Below, in pieces: positions 7,780 through 13,688 of a stretch of 13,688 nucleotides of DNA; positions within the stretch are counted from its first letter, which is position 1; each line of letters opens with the position of its first letter. A program made the position numbers and the translations under genes. The notes beneath the pieces are model-generated. The model made no database searches. It had not been told where the DNA came from and was given only the letters and a program-made list of their open reading frames with translations. Origin of the DNA: Gammaproteobacteria bacterium (lineage in GTDB: Bacteria > Pseudomonadota > Gammaproteobacteria > Enterobacterales > Kangiellaceae); the NCBI GenBank assembly GCA_013372875.1, contig JABXIW010000152.1, forward strand, positions 1 to 13,688, read 5' to 3'.

Positions 7780-9183
7780 ATGAAAATCAAAGCCTTACTT
7801 TTATCTGGTCTGCTCCTTACCAGTCAATCAACCATTCTTTCAGCCAAAGCGCCAAGCCTTGATGCCAAGCATATTGAAATTGCCGAGCAGTTAAGGGATG
7901 AAGCGCTGAAATCATCGAAAGGCTACGAAATTGTTGAGTCTTTGACCACTGAGGTGGGCCCAAGAATGGCGGGTACAGCAGGCGATGTGGCGGCAGTTAA
8001 ATGGGGTGAAGAAAAATTAAAAGAGCTGGGTTTCGATAGAGTTTGGAAAGAGCCAGTGACTTTTCCAACTTGGAAACGCGGGGTGGAAACTGCGGAAGTG
8101 ATTTCACCTTACCCACAGCCATTAGTTATTACAGCTTTGGGCTTTAGTGTGGGAACGCCAAAAGGCGGATTAACTGCTGAGATTAAGGCTTATGACACGC
8201 TGGATGATTTAAAGAATGCACCAGAGAATGATGCCAAAGGCAAAATAGTCTTTATCAAATATAAAATGAAAAAAGCGCGTGATGGCTCAGGTTACGGCCC
8301 AGCAGTTTCGGCGCGCGGCTCAGGTGCGGTGGAAGCTGCTAAAAAAGGTGCTGTAGGCATCTTGATCCGATCAATTGGCACAGATTCTCATCGTATGGCG
8401 CATACGGGCATGATGCGTTATGCCGAAGGTGTGAATAAAATCCCTGCGGCTGCGCTATCTTCGCCCGACGCGGACTTGTTAGAGAATATGCTAAGACGCG
8501 GCAAGCCTGTCAGCGTCAAAATGACTTTGGGTTCTTATGATGGGCCTGAATACACATCTTATAATGTGATTGGCGAAATCACAGGTTCAGAAAATCCAGA
8601 AGAATATGTGATTATTGGCGGCCATTTGGACTCATGGGATTTAGGCACGGGAGCGCTTGATGATGGCGCTGGTATCGCCATTACCACTGCTGCGGCCGAA
8701 TTGATTGCTCGCTTGCCCGAAAGACCCAAGCGCTCGATTCGTGTCATCATGTGGGCAAATGAAGAGCAGGGTTTAGTGGGTGCTAAGGCTTACGCCGAAG
8801 CTCATAAGCATGAGTTAGCAAATATTATTACTGGTGCCGAGTCTGATTTCGGTGCTGGCCCAATATGGCGCATCGATTCTCGAGTAAAATCAGATGCGCT
8901 GCCGATTGCCAAGAAAATTGCTGAAATTTTGCAACCACTTGGCATTACTTATGGCAACAATCGTGCGGGCGGTGGTCCTGATTTAATTCCGCTACGTCAA
9001 ATGGGAATTTCGGTGTTCTCATTGCGCCAAGACGGTACAGACTATTTTGATTATCACCATACACCAGACGATACATTGGATAAGATCAATAAAGAACACC
9101 TTGATCAAAACACTGCGGCTTATGTGGTGTTAGCTTATTTAGCCGCGCAGATGGACGGTGATTTTGGTGCTAAAATAGAATAA
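7780..9183 (+). CDS. Exported M28 zinc peptidase, carboxypeptidase Q type
   Basis: This is a two-zinc exopeptidase of 467 residues, probably hydrolysing short peptides in the periplasm or outside the cell. A signal peptide covers about residues 1-24, with an SAKA site before PSLDAK. A protease-associated (PA) domain spans roughly 125-250, inserted in the M28 catalytic fold. All metal and catalytic residues are present: His282 in GGHLDSWD, Asp294 in ALDDGAG, Glu328 and Glu329 in NEEQ, Asp356 in ESDFG and His426 in YHHTPDDT. These match human plasma glutamate carboxypeptidase (CPQ) with a constant offset of eight. The ATG at 7780 follows an AGAGA ribosome-binding site. It is divergent from the peroxidase operon. 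A hairpin about 60 nt after the stop may end its transcript. Confidence 0.94.
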   Translation: MKIKALLLSGLLLTSQSTILSAKAPSLDAKHIEIAEQLRDEALKSSKGYEIVESLTTEVGPRMAGTAGDVAAVKWGEEKLKELGFDRVWKEPVTFPTWKRGVETAEVISPYPQPLVITALGFSVGTPKGGLTAEIKAYDTLDDLKNAPENDAKGKIVFIKYKMKKARDGSGYGPAVSARGSGAVEAAKKGAVGILIRSIGTDSHRMAHTGMMRYAEGVNKIPAAALSSPDADLLENMLRRGKPVSVKMTLGSYDGPEYTSYNVIGEITGSENPEEYVIIGGHLDSWDLGTGALDDGAGIAITTAAAELIARLPERPKRSIRVIMWANEEQGLVGAKAYAEAHKHELANIITGAESDFGAGPIWRIDSRVKSDALPIAKKIAEILQPLGITYGNNRAGGGPDLIPLRQMGISVFSLRQDGTDYFDYHHTPDDTLDKINKEHLDQNTAAYVVLAYLAAQMDGDFGAKIE

Positions 9184-9209
9184 TCAATAAAATCAATAAG
9201 ATCAATAAG
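9183..9209 (+). repeat. Three tandem copies of ATCAATAA, period 9
   Basis: ATCAATAA occurs at 9183-9190, 9192-9199 and 9201-9208, starting on the last base of the peptidase stop codon. One base (A or G) separates the copies. The array is short and AT-rich. It could be slippage-prone, or a spent copy of the stop-codon region, but no function is evident. Confidence 0.75.
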
Positions 9210-9244
9210 ATAGGTTGAACTGTCTCTTTGTTGTCATATGTCAG

Positions 9245-9265
9245 AACTGTGCTTGTCACAGTTTT
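9245..9265 (+). terminator. Hairpin with short T run after the M28 peptidase
   Basis: AACTGTG (9245-9251) pairs perfectly with CACAGTT (9257-9263) around a CTTGT loop, and the 3' arm runs into TTTT. It is positioned to terminate the peptidase transcript. The stem is only 7 bp with modest GC content and the T run is short, so termination may be partial. As a perfect inverted repeat upstream of the next gene it could instead be a protein-binding site. Confidence 0.45.
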
Positions 9266-9284
9266 GTCGTATAAGCACAATGCT

Positions 9285-9316
9285 GGTTTTGCAAAAATGA
9301 CACCAGGTTTTGCAAA
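9285..9316 (+). promoter_or_regulatory. Paired palindromes, candidate operator
   Basis: GGTTTTGCAAA occurs twice as a perfect 11-bp direct repeat, at 9285-9295 and 9306-9316. Each copy holds a palindrome: TTTTGCAAAA at 9287-9296 and TTTGCAAA at 9309-9316. Their centres are 21 bp apart, two turns of the helix, so two dimers would sit on the same face. The pair lies between a possible -10 (TATAAG, 9270-9275, with no good -35) and the ribosome-binding site of the 131-residue gene. The natural candidate for binding is the XRE regulator encoded in the same cassette, which would make this an autorepression site (inference). Confidence 0.55.
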
Positions 9317-9325
9317 TGAGGAAAA

Positions 9326-9721
9326 ATGATGACTATTACAAGAAACTACCCTGGAATTGATGGAAATTGGGTTTATTTTGAAGATGGCGACAAACAAATC
9401 GACGTCTATATTTCGAATTTTTTTTGGCGTCAGGCGGTTTATGTGGATGGGGAAAAAATATCTCAGCGCTATAAATTTGTTAATCACCCTTTTTGGCATA
9501 AGGATAACGGCTACAAGTTAAAATTTTCATACATAAATTTTAGGGAGGGCGTTTGTGAACTTTATAAAAATGGTGAAATGATCGCCGCCAAGCACTTCAG
9601 CTTATATGATGAAAAATCTGCTAAAGATTTTGCAGGGCTAGTGATATTACATATGGTTTTTGCAGTTGGATTAGGCGTAGTTACCATAGCGATTTGGCGC
9701 TTGATCAAAAACTTAATCTAG
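9326..9721 (+). CDS. Unknown protein with C-terminal membrane helix
   Basis: I do not recognise a family. The 131-residue product has an N-terminal soluble region (about 1-100) rich in aromatic and beta-type residues, and one membrane helix at about 103-126 (FAGLVILHMVFAVGLGVV) followed by a short basic tail. Stretches such as AVYVDGEKISQRYKF and CELYKNGEMIAAKHF look like two beta hairpins with DG/NG turns. This faintly recalls the FAIM1-like beta fold, but that is speculation. No signal peptide is seen, so it may be anchored by its tail with the domain in the cytoplasm; topology is uncertain. The start is ATG 9326 or ATG 9329, both behind GAGGA. It ends 2 nt before the regulator gene, so the two are surely co-expressed. 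Paired palindromes lie 10 nt upstream of the start. Confidence 0.75.
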   Translation: MMTITRNYPGIDGNWVYFEDGDKQIDVYISNFFWRQAVYVDGEKISQRYKFVNHPFWHKDNGYKLKFSYINFREGVCELYKNGEMIAAKHFSLYDEKSAKDFAGLVILHMVFAVGLGVVTIAIWRLIKNLI

Positions 9722-9723
9722 TC

Positions 9724-10029
9724 ATGAATATTAATGGCAGTTACATAAAGCAACTTAGAGTGGAGAAGGGCTGGACTCAGCAACATCTCGCTGATATTGC
9801 TGGCGTCAGTATGCGAACCATTCAAAGAGCTGAAAATAGTGGTATGGCATCGATGGATACTATTTCTGCGTTGGCTGCCTCTTTTGAAATAGAACGAGGT
9901 GATTTTTTAGTTCAATCTCAAGATAAAGCTCATCAGAAATTAATAATCACTCCAATCATGACTATGATATTAGTGCTGATAAGTTTTGCGGCAGGAGTAG
10001 CGGGCACTTATTTTATGATGCTAAAGTAA
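9724..10029 (+). CDS. XRE-family regulator with C-terminal membrane helix
   Basis: The product has 101 residues. Residues 4-62 form a lambda-repressor-like helix-turn-helix domain, with YIKQLRVEKGWTQQHLADIA followed by the recognition-helix region VSMRTIQRAENSG. A linker of about ten residues leads to one membrane helix at about 74-98. A DNA-binding domain tethered to the inner membrane is the simplest reading. I chose ATG 9724 because it gives a normal XRE N-terminus. An in-frame TTG at 9694 would add ten residues and overlap the previous gene by 28 nt. No clear ribosome-binding site precedes 9724, so translation is probably coupled to the gene ending 2 nt before it. A strong terminator follows directly. 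Targets are unknown; the palindromes at 9285-9316 are the obvious candidate. Confidence 0.88.
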   Translation: MNINGSYIKQLRVEKGWTQQHLADIAGVSMRTIQRAENSGMASMDTISALAASFEIERGDFLVQSQDKAHQKLIITPIMTMILVLISFAAGVAGTYFMMLK

Positions 10030-10052
10030 AGGCAGCTCAGGCTGCCTTTTTT
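10028..10052 (+). terminator. Intrinsic terminator after the XRE cassette
   Basis: AAAGGCAGC (10028-10036) pairs with GCTGCCTTT (10041-10049) around a TCAG loop, and T runs from 10047 to 10052. The left arm overlaps the stop codon of the regulator gene. On the opposite strand the same hairpin follows the methyltransferase stop at 10066, so it may act in both directions, although the minus-strand T run (TTTACTTT) is weaker. Confidence 0.92.
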
Positions 10053-10065
10053 GACGGTGTTAAAT

Positions 10066-10896
10066 CTACTTCTCAATCACCACTTCCACATATTTTGATG
10101 GCACCACTAATGTCCCATCAGTAGCGGTATTAAACTCATCCAATAAAGCATAAATATCCGCTTCTAAGGCTTCCGCTTGTGGCGCATCCAACATTTCAAA
10201 AGTTTTCAAAGTCGGCCCATAGTAAGTTTTAAAAACTTCCATCCAGTGCTGGGGCGATTTATAGCGAAACTGATAGTTCTTTTCGTTGACTTGAATATTG
10301 GACGCTTGCTCACCAAATTGTTGCTGCAAGAAATCCTGTGTACCCCAATTGGCTGGCGAATTTACGCCTTGTGGTGGTGGGTTATATTTGCCGATCACTT
10401 TAAACAATTGGCCAATAAAACCATCAGGCGTCCAATTAGCCATACCAATTTTGCCGCCTTTTTTACAAACCCGCATCAGCTCGCTAGCGGATTGCTGTTG
10501 ATTTGGGGTAAACATAACGCCAAAAGTAGACATCACATTATCGAAAGCCTCATCAGCAAAGGGCAGCGCTTCAGCATCTGCTTGTTGATAATTAACTGAT
10601 AAATGATTGGCCTGGGCACGGTTTTTCGATTCGTTTAATAGCGACTCGACATAATCTGTTGAAGTAACATCGCAAAAGCGACGGGCTGCGGCTATAGTGG
10701 CGTTACCGTTGCCAGCGGCCACATCTAAAACCGATTGCCCCGAATGTAAGTCCATCGCCTCACACAATTCTTCACCAGTGATTTGCAGGGTAGAACCCAC
10801 CTGTGAATAGTCGCCAGACCTCCAAACTTGTTGTTGCTTGGCTTTTATCGCGGAATAGTCGGGTGCCGATTGGGCTGCTTGATTGGTTTGCTGCAT
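10066..10896 (-). CDS. Class I SAM-dependent methyltransferase
   Basis: The 276-residue product is a soluble methyltransferase of the Methyltransf_11/25 type. Motif I, VLDVAAGNGNATIAAA, is at 57-72 and forms the SAM-binding loop. The acidic residue after strand 2 is probably Asp81 in TSTDYVE. QADAEALPFADEAFDNVMS at 105-123 gives the adenine-contact and motif II region, and LMRVCKKGGKIGMANW at 140-155 is the post-II strand. The C-terminal 110 residues probably hold the substrate site. The substrate is not evident; small-molecule or lipid targets are usual for such proteins. The ATG at 10896 has an excellent AAGGAG site 7-8 nt upstream. It stands alone on its strand, convergent with the XRE cassette and divergent from the glycosyltransferase. 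Confidence 0.9.
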   Translation of the reverse strand: MQQTNQAAQSAPDYSAIKAKQQQVWRSGDYSQVGSTLQITGEELCEAMDLHSGQSVLDVAAGNGNATIAAARRFCDVTSTDYVESLLNESKNRAQANHLSVNYQQADAEALPFADEAFDNVMSTFGVMFTPNQQQSASELMRVCKKGGKIGMANWTPDGFIGQLFKVIGKYNPPPQGVNSPANWGTQDFLQQQFGEQASNIQVNEKNYQFRYKSPQHWMEVFKTYYGPTLKTFEMLDAPQAEALEADIYALLDEFNTATDGTLVVPSKYVEVVIEK

Positions 10897-11073
10897 ATAT
10901 TACTCCTTCAATATACAAATCCATCGTTAACAAGAGTTTATAGCACAAGTATCGGTTAACTTCTGTGACCGAATTTAAGGAAAACAGAACCGCGTTTTTA
11001 ATGGCTTTTGTGAACAATTACTAACTTTGATAAGCCTTAATGGCCATTTTGTGACTAGTATCAATTAAAACAC

Positions 11074-11101
11074 TTGTTCAAATTCAGCAATCTGGCATAA
11101 T
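11074..11101 (+). promoter_or_regulatory. Likely promoter of the glycosyltransferase gene
   Basis: TTGTTC (11074-11079) and CATAAT (11096-11101) are separated by 16 nt, and the -10 is extended by TGG (11093-11095). Transcription would start near 11107. The remaining intergenic sequence (10897-11073) holds no gene that I can see, only an imperfect repeat and the divergent methyltransferase upstream region. Confidence 0.55.
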
Positions 11102-11114
11102 CGCTGACCGATTT

Positions 11115-11138
11115 AGCCCGCCTTATAGCGGGTTTTTT
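11115..11138 (+). terminator. Terminator-like hairpin in glycosyltransferase leader
   Basis: CCCGC (11117-11121) pairs with GCGGG (11128-11132), extended outward by a G-T and an A-T pair, with a short loop and six T residues (11133-11138). It looks like a compact intrinsic terminator. No plus-strand gene ends upstream, so it lies inside the leader of the glycosyltransferase gene, about 20 nt before its start codon and 8 nt after the predicted transcription start. That placement suggests attenuation or a tiny transcript rather than ordinary gene-end termination. Confidence 0.6.
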
Positions 11139-11157
11139 ATGGACTTTAGAATTTGTT

Positions 11158-12510
11158 ATGCGATTAAAATTTAACACTAAAACCAAGAATAATGCCTTAT
11201 TTGCTGGCCTATATTTATTGGTCATTGGCTTATTGTGCCTAGCATTCTTGGCAGAACCTAGCGACGCTGAGCTATTTAGCGGTACTCGCTTGGTATTGTT
11301 TTTATTGGTTATGCCATTAATCGTTAAAATGTTGATTCAGCTTTACGCGGCTTTTCAATACCGCAAGCAGTTGGGATATATTCCTACGCAATTGGAAAAG
11401 CCCAAGGTGAGTGTCTTATTACCTGCTTATAACGAAGAAGTGGGCATTATCAAAACCATCGAATCGGTGTTGGATTCGGATTACCCTGATTTTGAATTGG
11501 TGGTTATTAATGATGGCTCTACCGATAACACTGGCGATTTGATTCGTGATTTTGTTACCAAGCATCGCCAAAGCGAGCATAAAGTCCATATCGAATATTT
11601 GGATTTACCCAATGGCGGAAAAGCCAAAGCCTTAAATCATGCATTAACCTTTGCCAAAGGTGAAATCGTGATTACCGTGGATGCCGATTGCTTGATGGAT
11701 AAAGCAGCTATTGGCAATTTCGTGAAGCACTTTAATCACCCGCAAGTTGGAGCTGTGGCGGGTAATGTGATTGTGGGTAATCGCCAAAAGCCAATTGAGT
11801 TAATCCAGCAGCTCGAATACGTTTGTGGCTTTTTCTTTAAGCGCTCAGATTCCTATTTTAATGCGGTGCACATTATTGGTGGTGCGGCGGCGGCTTATCG
11901 TCGCTCGGTGTTACAGAATCTACGCGGTTTCGATCCTGAAATCATTACCGAAGATGTAGAAATCTCCATGCGTATCTTAGGTCATGGCTTTAAAACTCGC
12001 TATGCTCATGATGCAGTGATCTATACCGAGGGACCATCGGACTGGAAGGGCTTGTGCAATCAGCGTTTGCGCTGGAAATACGGCCGTATCCTGACCTATA
12101 AAAAACATAAAGAATTGTTTTTTAATCAGCGCCATAAAAATCCTTATTTATCCTGGCTAGTCTTGCCATTGTCACTCTATGCTGAGTTAATTCTATTGTT
12201 CCAAGTGGCGCTGGTAACCTTATTTTTTAGCTACAGCTTCATCAGTGGTGATTACTTGCCGATGCTTATTATGATGGCCATTTCGACCAGCATGGTGACT
12301 TTGCAAATTCGATTGGATTCTAAAAAAGAGTTCCATAACAACTTACTACCGCTAATCCCCATAGCATGGTTACTGCTTTACGCCATTGATTTTGTTGAGC
12401 TGCAAGCCTTAACTCGTAGTATTAAAAGAATAGTTAAACGTCAGACATTAGAGTGGCAAAAATGGAGCCGAGTGGGGTTAAATCAAGAATCGGCAGAGCA
12501 GTCGGTTTAA
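11158..12510 (+). CDS. Processive family 2 glycosyltransferase, PgaC/IcaA-like
   Basis: The 450-residue inner-membrane enzyme probably polymerises a sugar from a UDP-sugar donor and threads it across the membrane. Two N-terminal helices (about 14-32 and 44-63) precede the GT-A domain. The domain contains VSVLLPAYNEE at 84-94, INDGSTDNT at 117-125, the DAD metal motif at 175-177, TED at 265-267 (likely catalytic base Asp267) and QRLRW at 302-306, the mark of processive enzymes. Three further helices follow at about 331-360, 365-385 and 396-415. Layout resembles poly-N-acetylglucosamine synthases, but no deacetylase, export porin or PgaD-like partner is next to it, so the product cannot be named. 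The ATG at 11158 has only a distant GGA upstream; initiation may be weak or controlled by the leader hairpin. Confidence 0.9.
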   Translation: MRLKFNTKTKNNALFAGLYLLVIGLLCLAFLAEPSDAELFSGTRLVLFLLVMPLIVKMLIQLYAAFQYRKQLGYIPTQLEKPKVSVLLPAYNEEVGIIKTIESVLDSDYPDFELVVINDGSTDNTGDLIRDFVTKHRQSEHKVHIEYLDLPNGGKAKALNHALTFAKGEIVITVDADCLMDKAAIGNFVKHFNHPQVGAVAGNVIVGNRQKPIELIQQLEYVCGFFFKRSDSYFNAVHIIGGAAAAYRRSVLQNLRGFDPEIITEDVEISMRILGHGFKTRYAHDAVIYTEGPSDWKGLCNQRLRWKYGRILTYKKHKELFFNQRHKNPYLSWLVLPLSLYAELILLFQVALVTLFFSYSFISGDYLPMLIMMAISTSMVTLQIRLDSKKEFHNNLLPLIPIAWLLLYAIDFVELQALTRSIKRIVKRQTLEWQKWSRVGLNQESAEQSV

Positions 12511-12527
12511 TAAGGATTCTAATTTTT

Positions 12528-13004
12528 TTAGGGTTTCTTGCCTCTAGTAGTAAAGCCGCTAGGGGCATAAATATTCCCTTCTTCATAAATTGAGACGTAG
12601 ACCTTTTTAAGATCAGAGTTCTTAATTTGCACTTGATAGACATCTAGAAAGCCTTTTTTGAGACCAACAGTTTCGAATATCTTTTGATTAGTTTTAAATG
12701 CGCAGCACACACCGATTCTTTCAAAAGTCACTGGTTCTTTGTTTGGGCCAAGAAGAGAACTAAAATACTGGGCTGACCATGTATGACCCGCACCCTCTGC
12801 AATACCCCCAATCAATATCGGGTTTTCAGGATGAACGCCATAATTTGTTTCTTTAGTGGGCTTTAGCCACTCAAGGTAAGATGGGTCGTTGCTAGTGCCA
12901 TTAGGAACTCCCTTCCCATTTACAGTCGTTATACCTTCGGCACTTAATGTGCATGGAAAAATTGAAGCAACAATTAATAAAGCGAGATTACATTTATTCA
13001 TCAT
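12528..13004 (-). CDS. Exported protein of unknown function, 158 residues
   Basis: A signal peptide is clear at about residues 1-22 (basic MMNKCN start, hydrophobic LALLIVASIF core, TLSA cleavage site), leaving a mature protein of about 136 residues. Landmarks are NPILIGG at 60-66, a GP near residue 86, FERIGVCCAFKT at 94-105, LDVYQVQI at 120-127 and APSGFTT at the end. The CCxFKT, LDVYxV and PxGFT pattern recalls a family of small exported proteins of unknown function, often poorly or wrongly named in databases; this is from memory. Two mature cysteines are adjacent (Cys100, Cys101), which is unusual. The start is ATG 13004 or ATG 13001; the GGA upstream is better spaced for 13001. It is convergent with the glycosyltransferase, 17 nt apart, and divergent from the ABC-F gene. 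Confidence 0.75.
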   Translation of the reverse strand: MMNKCNLALLIVASIFPCTLSAEGITTVNGKGVPNGTSNDPSYLEWLKPTKETNYGVHPENPILIGGIAEGAGHTWSAQYFSSLLGPNKEPVTFERIGVCCAFKTNQKIFETVGLKKGFLDVYQVQIKNSDLKKVYVSIYEEGNIYAPSGFTTRGKKP

Positions 13005-13097
13005 TCATCCATGAGATGTTTAAATTACGATAAATCTGAGATTAACAGATTAGACAACCCAGCACTAGCATATTAGATGGGAGCCTTATTTATCAGC

Positions 13098-13125
13098 TTG
13101 TGAAGATAAAGTTGCCAGCTATAAT
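13098..13125 (+). promoter_or_regulatory. Promoter of the ABC-F gene
   Basis: A consensus TATAAT (13120-13125) lies 16 nt after TTGTGA (13098-13103), which matches four of six -35 positions. Transcription would start near 13132, giving a leader of about 23 nt before ATG 13155. The location, directly upstream and in a gene-free stretch, supports it. Confidence 0.58.
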
Positions 13126-13154
13126 ATGCGACATTAAATTTTAATGGTCTATTC

Positions 13155-13688
13155 ATGCTTTTCTTTGAAAACACTTCCCTAAGACGCGGTAAAAAAGTTC
13201 TGTTTGAGCAGGCGTCTTTTATCGTTAATCCGCAGGATAAAGTGGGCGTTACTGGTGCTAATGGTACTGGTAAGTCATCGCTTTTCGCGCTGGTAAGGGA
13301 TGAATTGGAAGAAGACGAGGGGGATTTTTCTAAATCCAATGGCATTGTGATATCCAGCGTGCGTCAGGAAACGCCCAGTGTATTGATCCCAGCGATTGAT
13401 TATGTGTTGCAAGGTGATGCGGAGCTGATTGAACTGCAAACTCGGTTAGAGCAGGCCGAAACCAATAATCAAGGCGAACTCATTGGCGAGCTGCATCAAA
13501 AGCTGGCGGATATTGATGCCTATACAGCTCATTCCAGAGCAGGTGCTTTAATGCACGGCTTGGGCTTTACCTCTGAGCAAGAAAACTTAGCGGTTAACAG
13601 CTTTTCTGGTGGTTGGCGAATGCGCCTAAATCTAGCGCAAGCATTAATGTGCCGCTCGAACCTATTACTTCTGGATGAGCCCACCAAC
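13155..13688 (+). CDS. yheS: ABC-F ATPase, YheS type, 5' part only
   Basis: An open reading frame of 178 codons starts at ATG 13155 and runs off the right edge without a stop. ABC-F proteins have two ATPase domains and no membrane domain, and act on the ribosome. The first ATPase domain is nearly complete: Walker A GANGTGKSS at 34-42, Q-loop VRQETPS at 69-75, ABC signature SGGWRMRLNLAQAL at 156-169 and Walker B with LLLLDEPTN at the very end. The start MLFFENTSLRRGKKVLF, DAYTAHSRAGALMHGLGF and the signature block closely resemble E. coli YheS rather than Uup or EttA. No strong ribosome-binding site is visible before the ATG. The second ATPase domain and linker lie outside the window. Confidence 0.93.
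   Translation, partial: MLFFENTSLRRGKKVLFEQASFIVNPQDKVGVTGANGTGKSSLFALVRDELEEDEGDFSKSNGIVISSVRQETPSVLIPAIDYVLQGDAELIELQTRLEQAETNNQGELIGELHQKLADIDAYTAHSRAGALMHGLGFTSEQENLAVNSFSGGWRMRLNLAQALMCRSNLLLLDEPTN

Noticed and set aside
9231..9242. TGTCATATGTCA as a palindromic operator
   Set aside because: The halves are direct, not inverted, repeats (TGTCA and TGTCA), and the match is too short to be meaningful.
9170..9499. Minus-strand reading frame with an Ile/Leu-rich end (ILLILLILLI)
   Set aside because: The hydrophobic run is just the translation of the ATCAATAA tandem repeat on the other strand, and the rest is antisense to the 131-residue gene.
10177..10599. Plus-strand reading frame of 140 codons across the methyltransferase gene
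   Set aside because: It is antisense to a well-supported gene, and its product has no recognisable motif and many Trp, His and Arg residues typical of a shadow frame.
12511..12540. T-rich stretch between the glycosyltransferase and the exported-protein gene as a terminator
   Set aside because: A run of T is present but there is no stem before it on either strand.
1..13688. Mobile element, prophage, CRISPR array or tRNA
   Set aside because: No transposase or integrase motifs, no spaced direct repeats of CRISPR type, no long terminal inverted repeats and no tRNA-like cloverleaf were seen on reading both strands.

Overview
The window looks like chromosomal DNA of a moderately AT-rich gammaproteobacterium. 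The first 6 kb carries the gene order lepA-lepB-DUF4845-rnc-era-recO-pdxJ-acpS, a core housekeeping cluster of that class. Protein flavour and base composition would fit a Kangiella-like marine bacterium, but that is a guess from memory and was not tested. No rRNA, tRNA, CRISPR array, insertion sequence or phage gene was seen.

Region 1 (1-6066, + strand) is the housekeeping run. It holds the 3' part of lepA (elongation factor 4), lepB (signal peptidase I), a small single-pass DUF4845 protein, rnc (RNase III), era (GTPase for 30S assembly), recO (recombination mediator), pdxJ (vitamin B6 ring closure) and acpS (holo-ACP synthase). Gaps run from 9 to 90 nt, and era and recO overlap by one base, so much of it is probably co-transcribed.

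Region 2 (6063-7661, - strand) is a three-gene run read away from the divergent peptidase gene. It encodes a thiol peroxidase of the glutathione peroxidase family, an HSDL2-like short-chain dehydrogenase, and an 82-residue unknown protein whose end overlaps the end of acpS by 4 bp.

Region 3 (7780-10052, + strand) starts with an exported M28 zinc peptidase of the carboxypeptidase Q type. A hairpin and a small two-gene cassette follow. The cassette encodes a 131-residue unknown protein with a C-terminal membrane helix and a 101-residue XRE-type regulator that also ends in a membrane helix. Two palindromes centred exactly 21 bp apart lie just before the first cassette gene, and a very clear intrinsic terminator follows the second. 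This is the best candidate here for an undescribed small regulatory system.

Region 4 (10066-13688) has a SAM methyltransferase (-), then divergently an orphan PgaC/IcaA-like processive family 2 glycosyltransferase (+). The short leader of the glycosyltransferase gene holds a promoter immediately followed by a terminator-like hairpin. Next come a 158-residue exported protein of unknown function (-) and the first 178 codons of a YheS-type ABC-F ATPase (+), which runs off the window.
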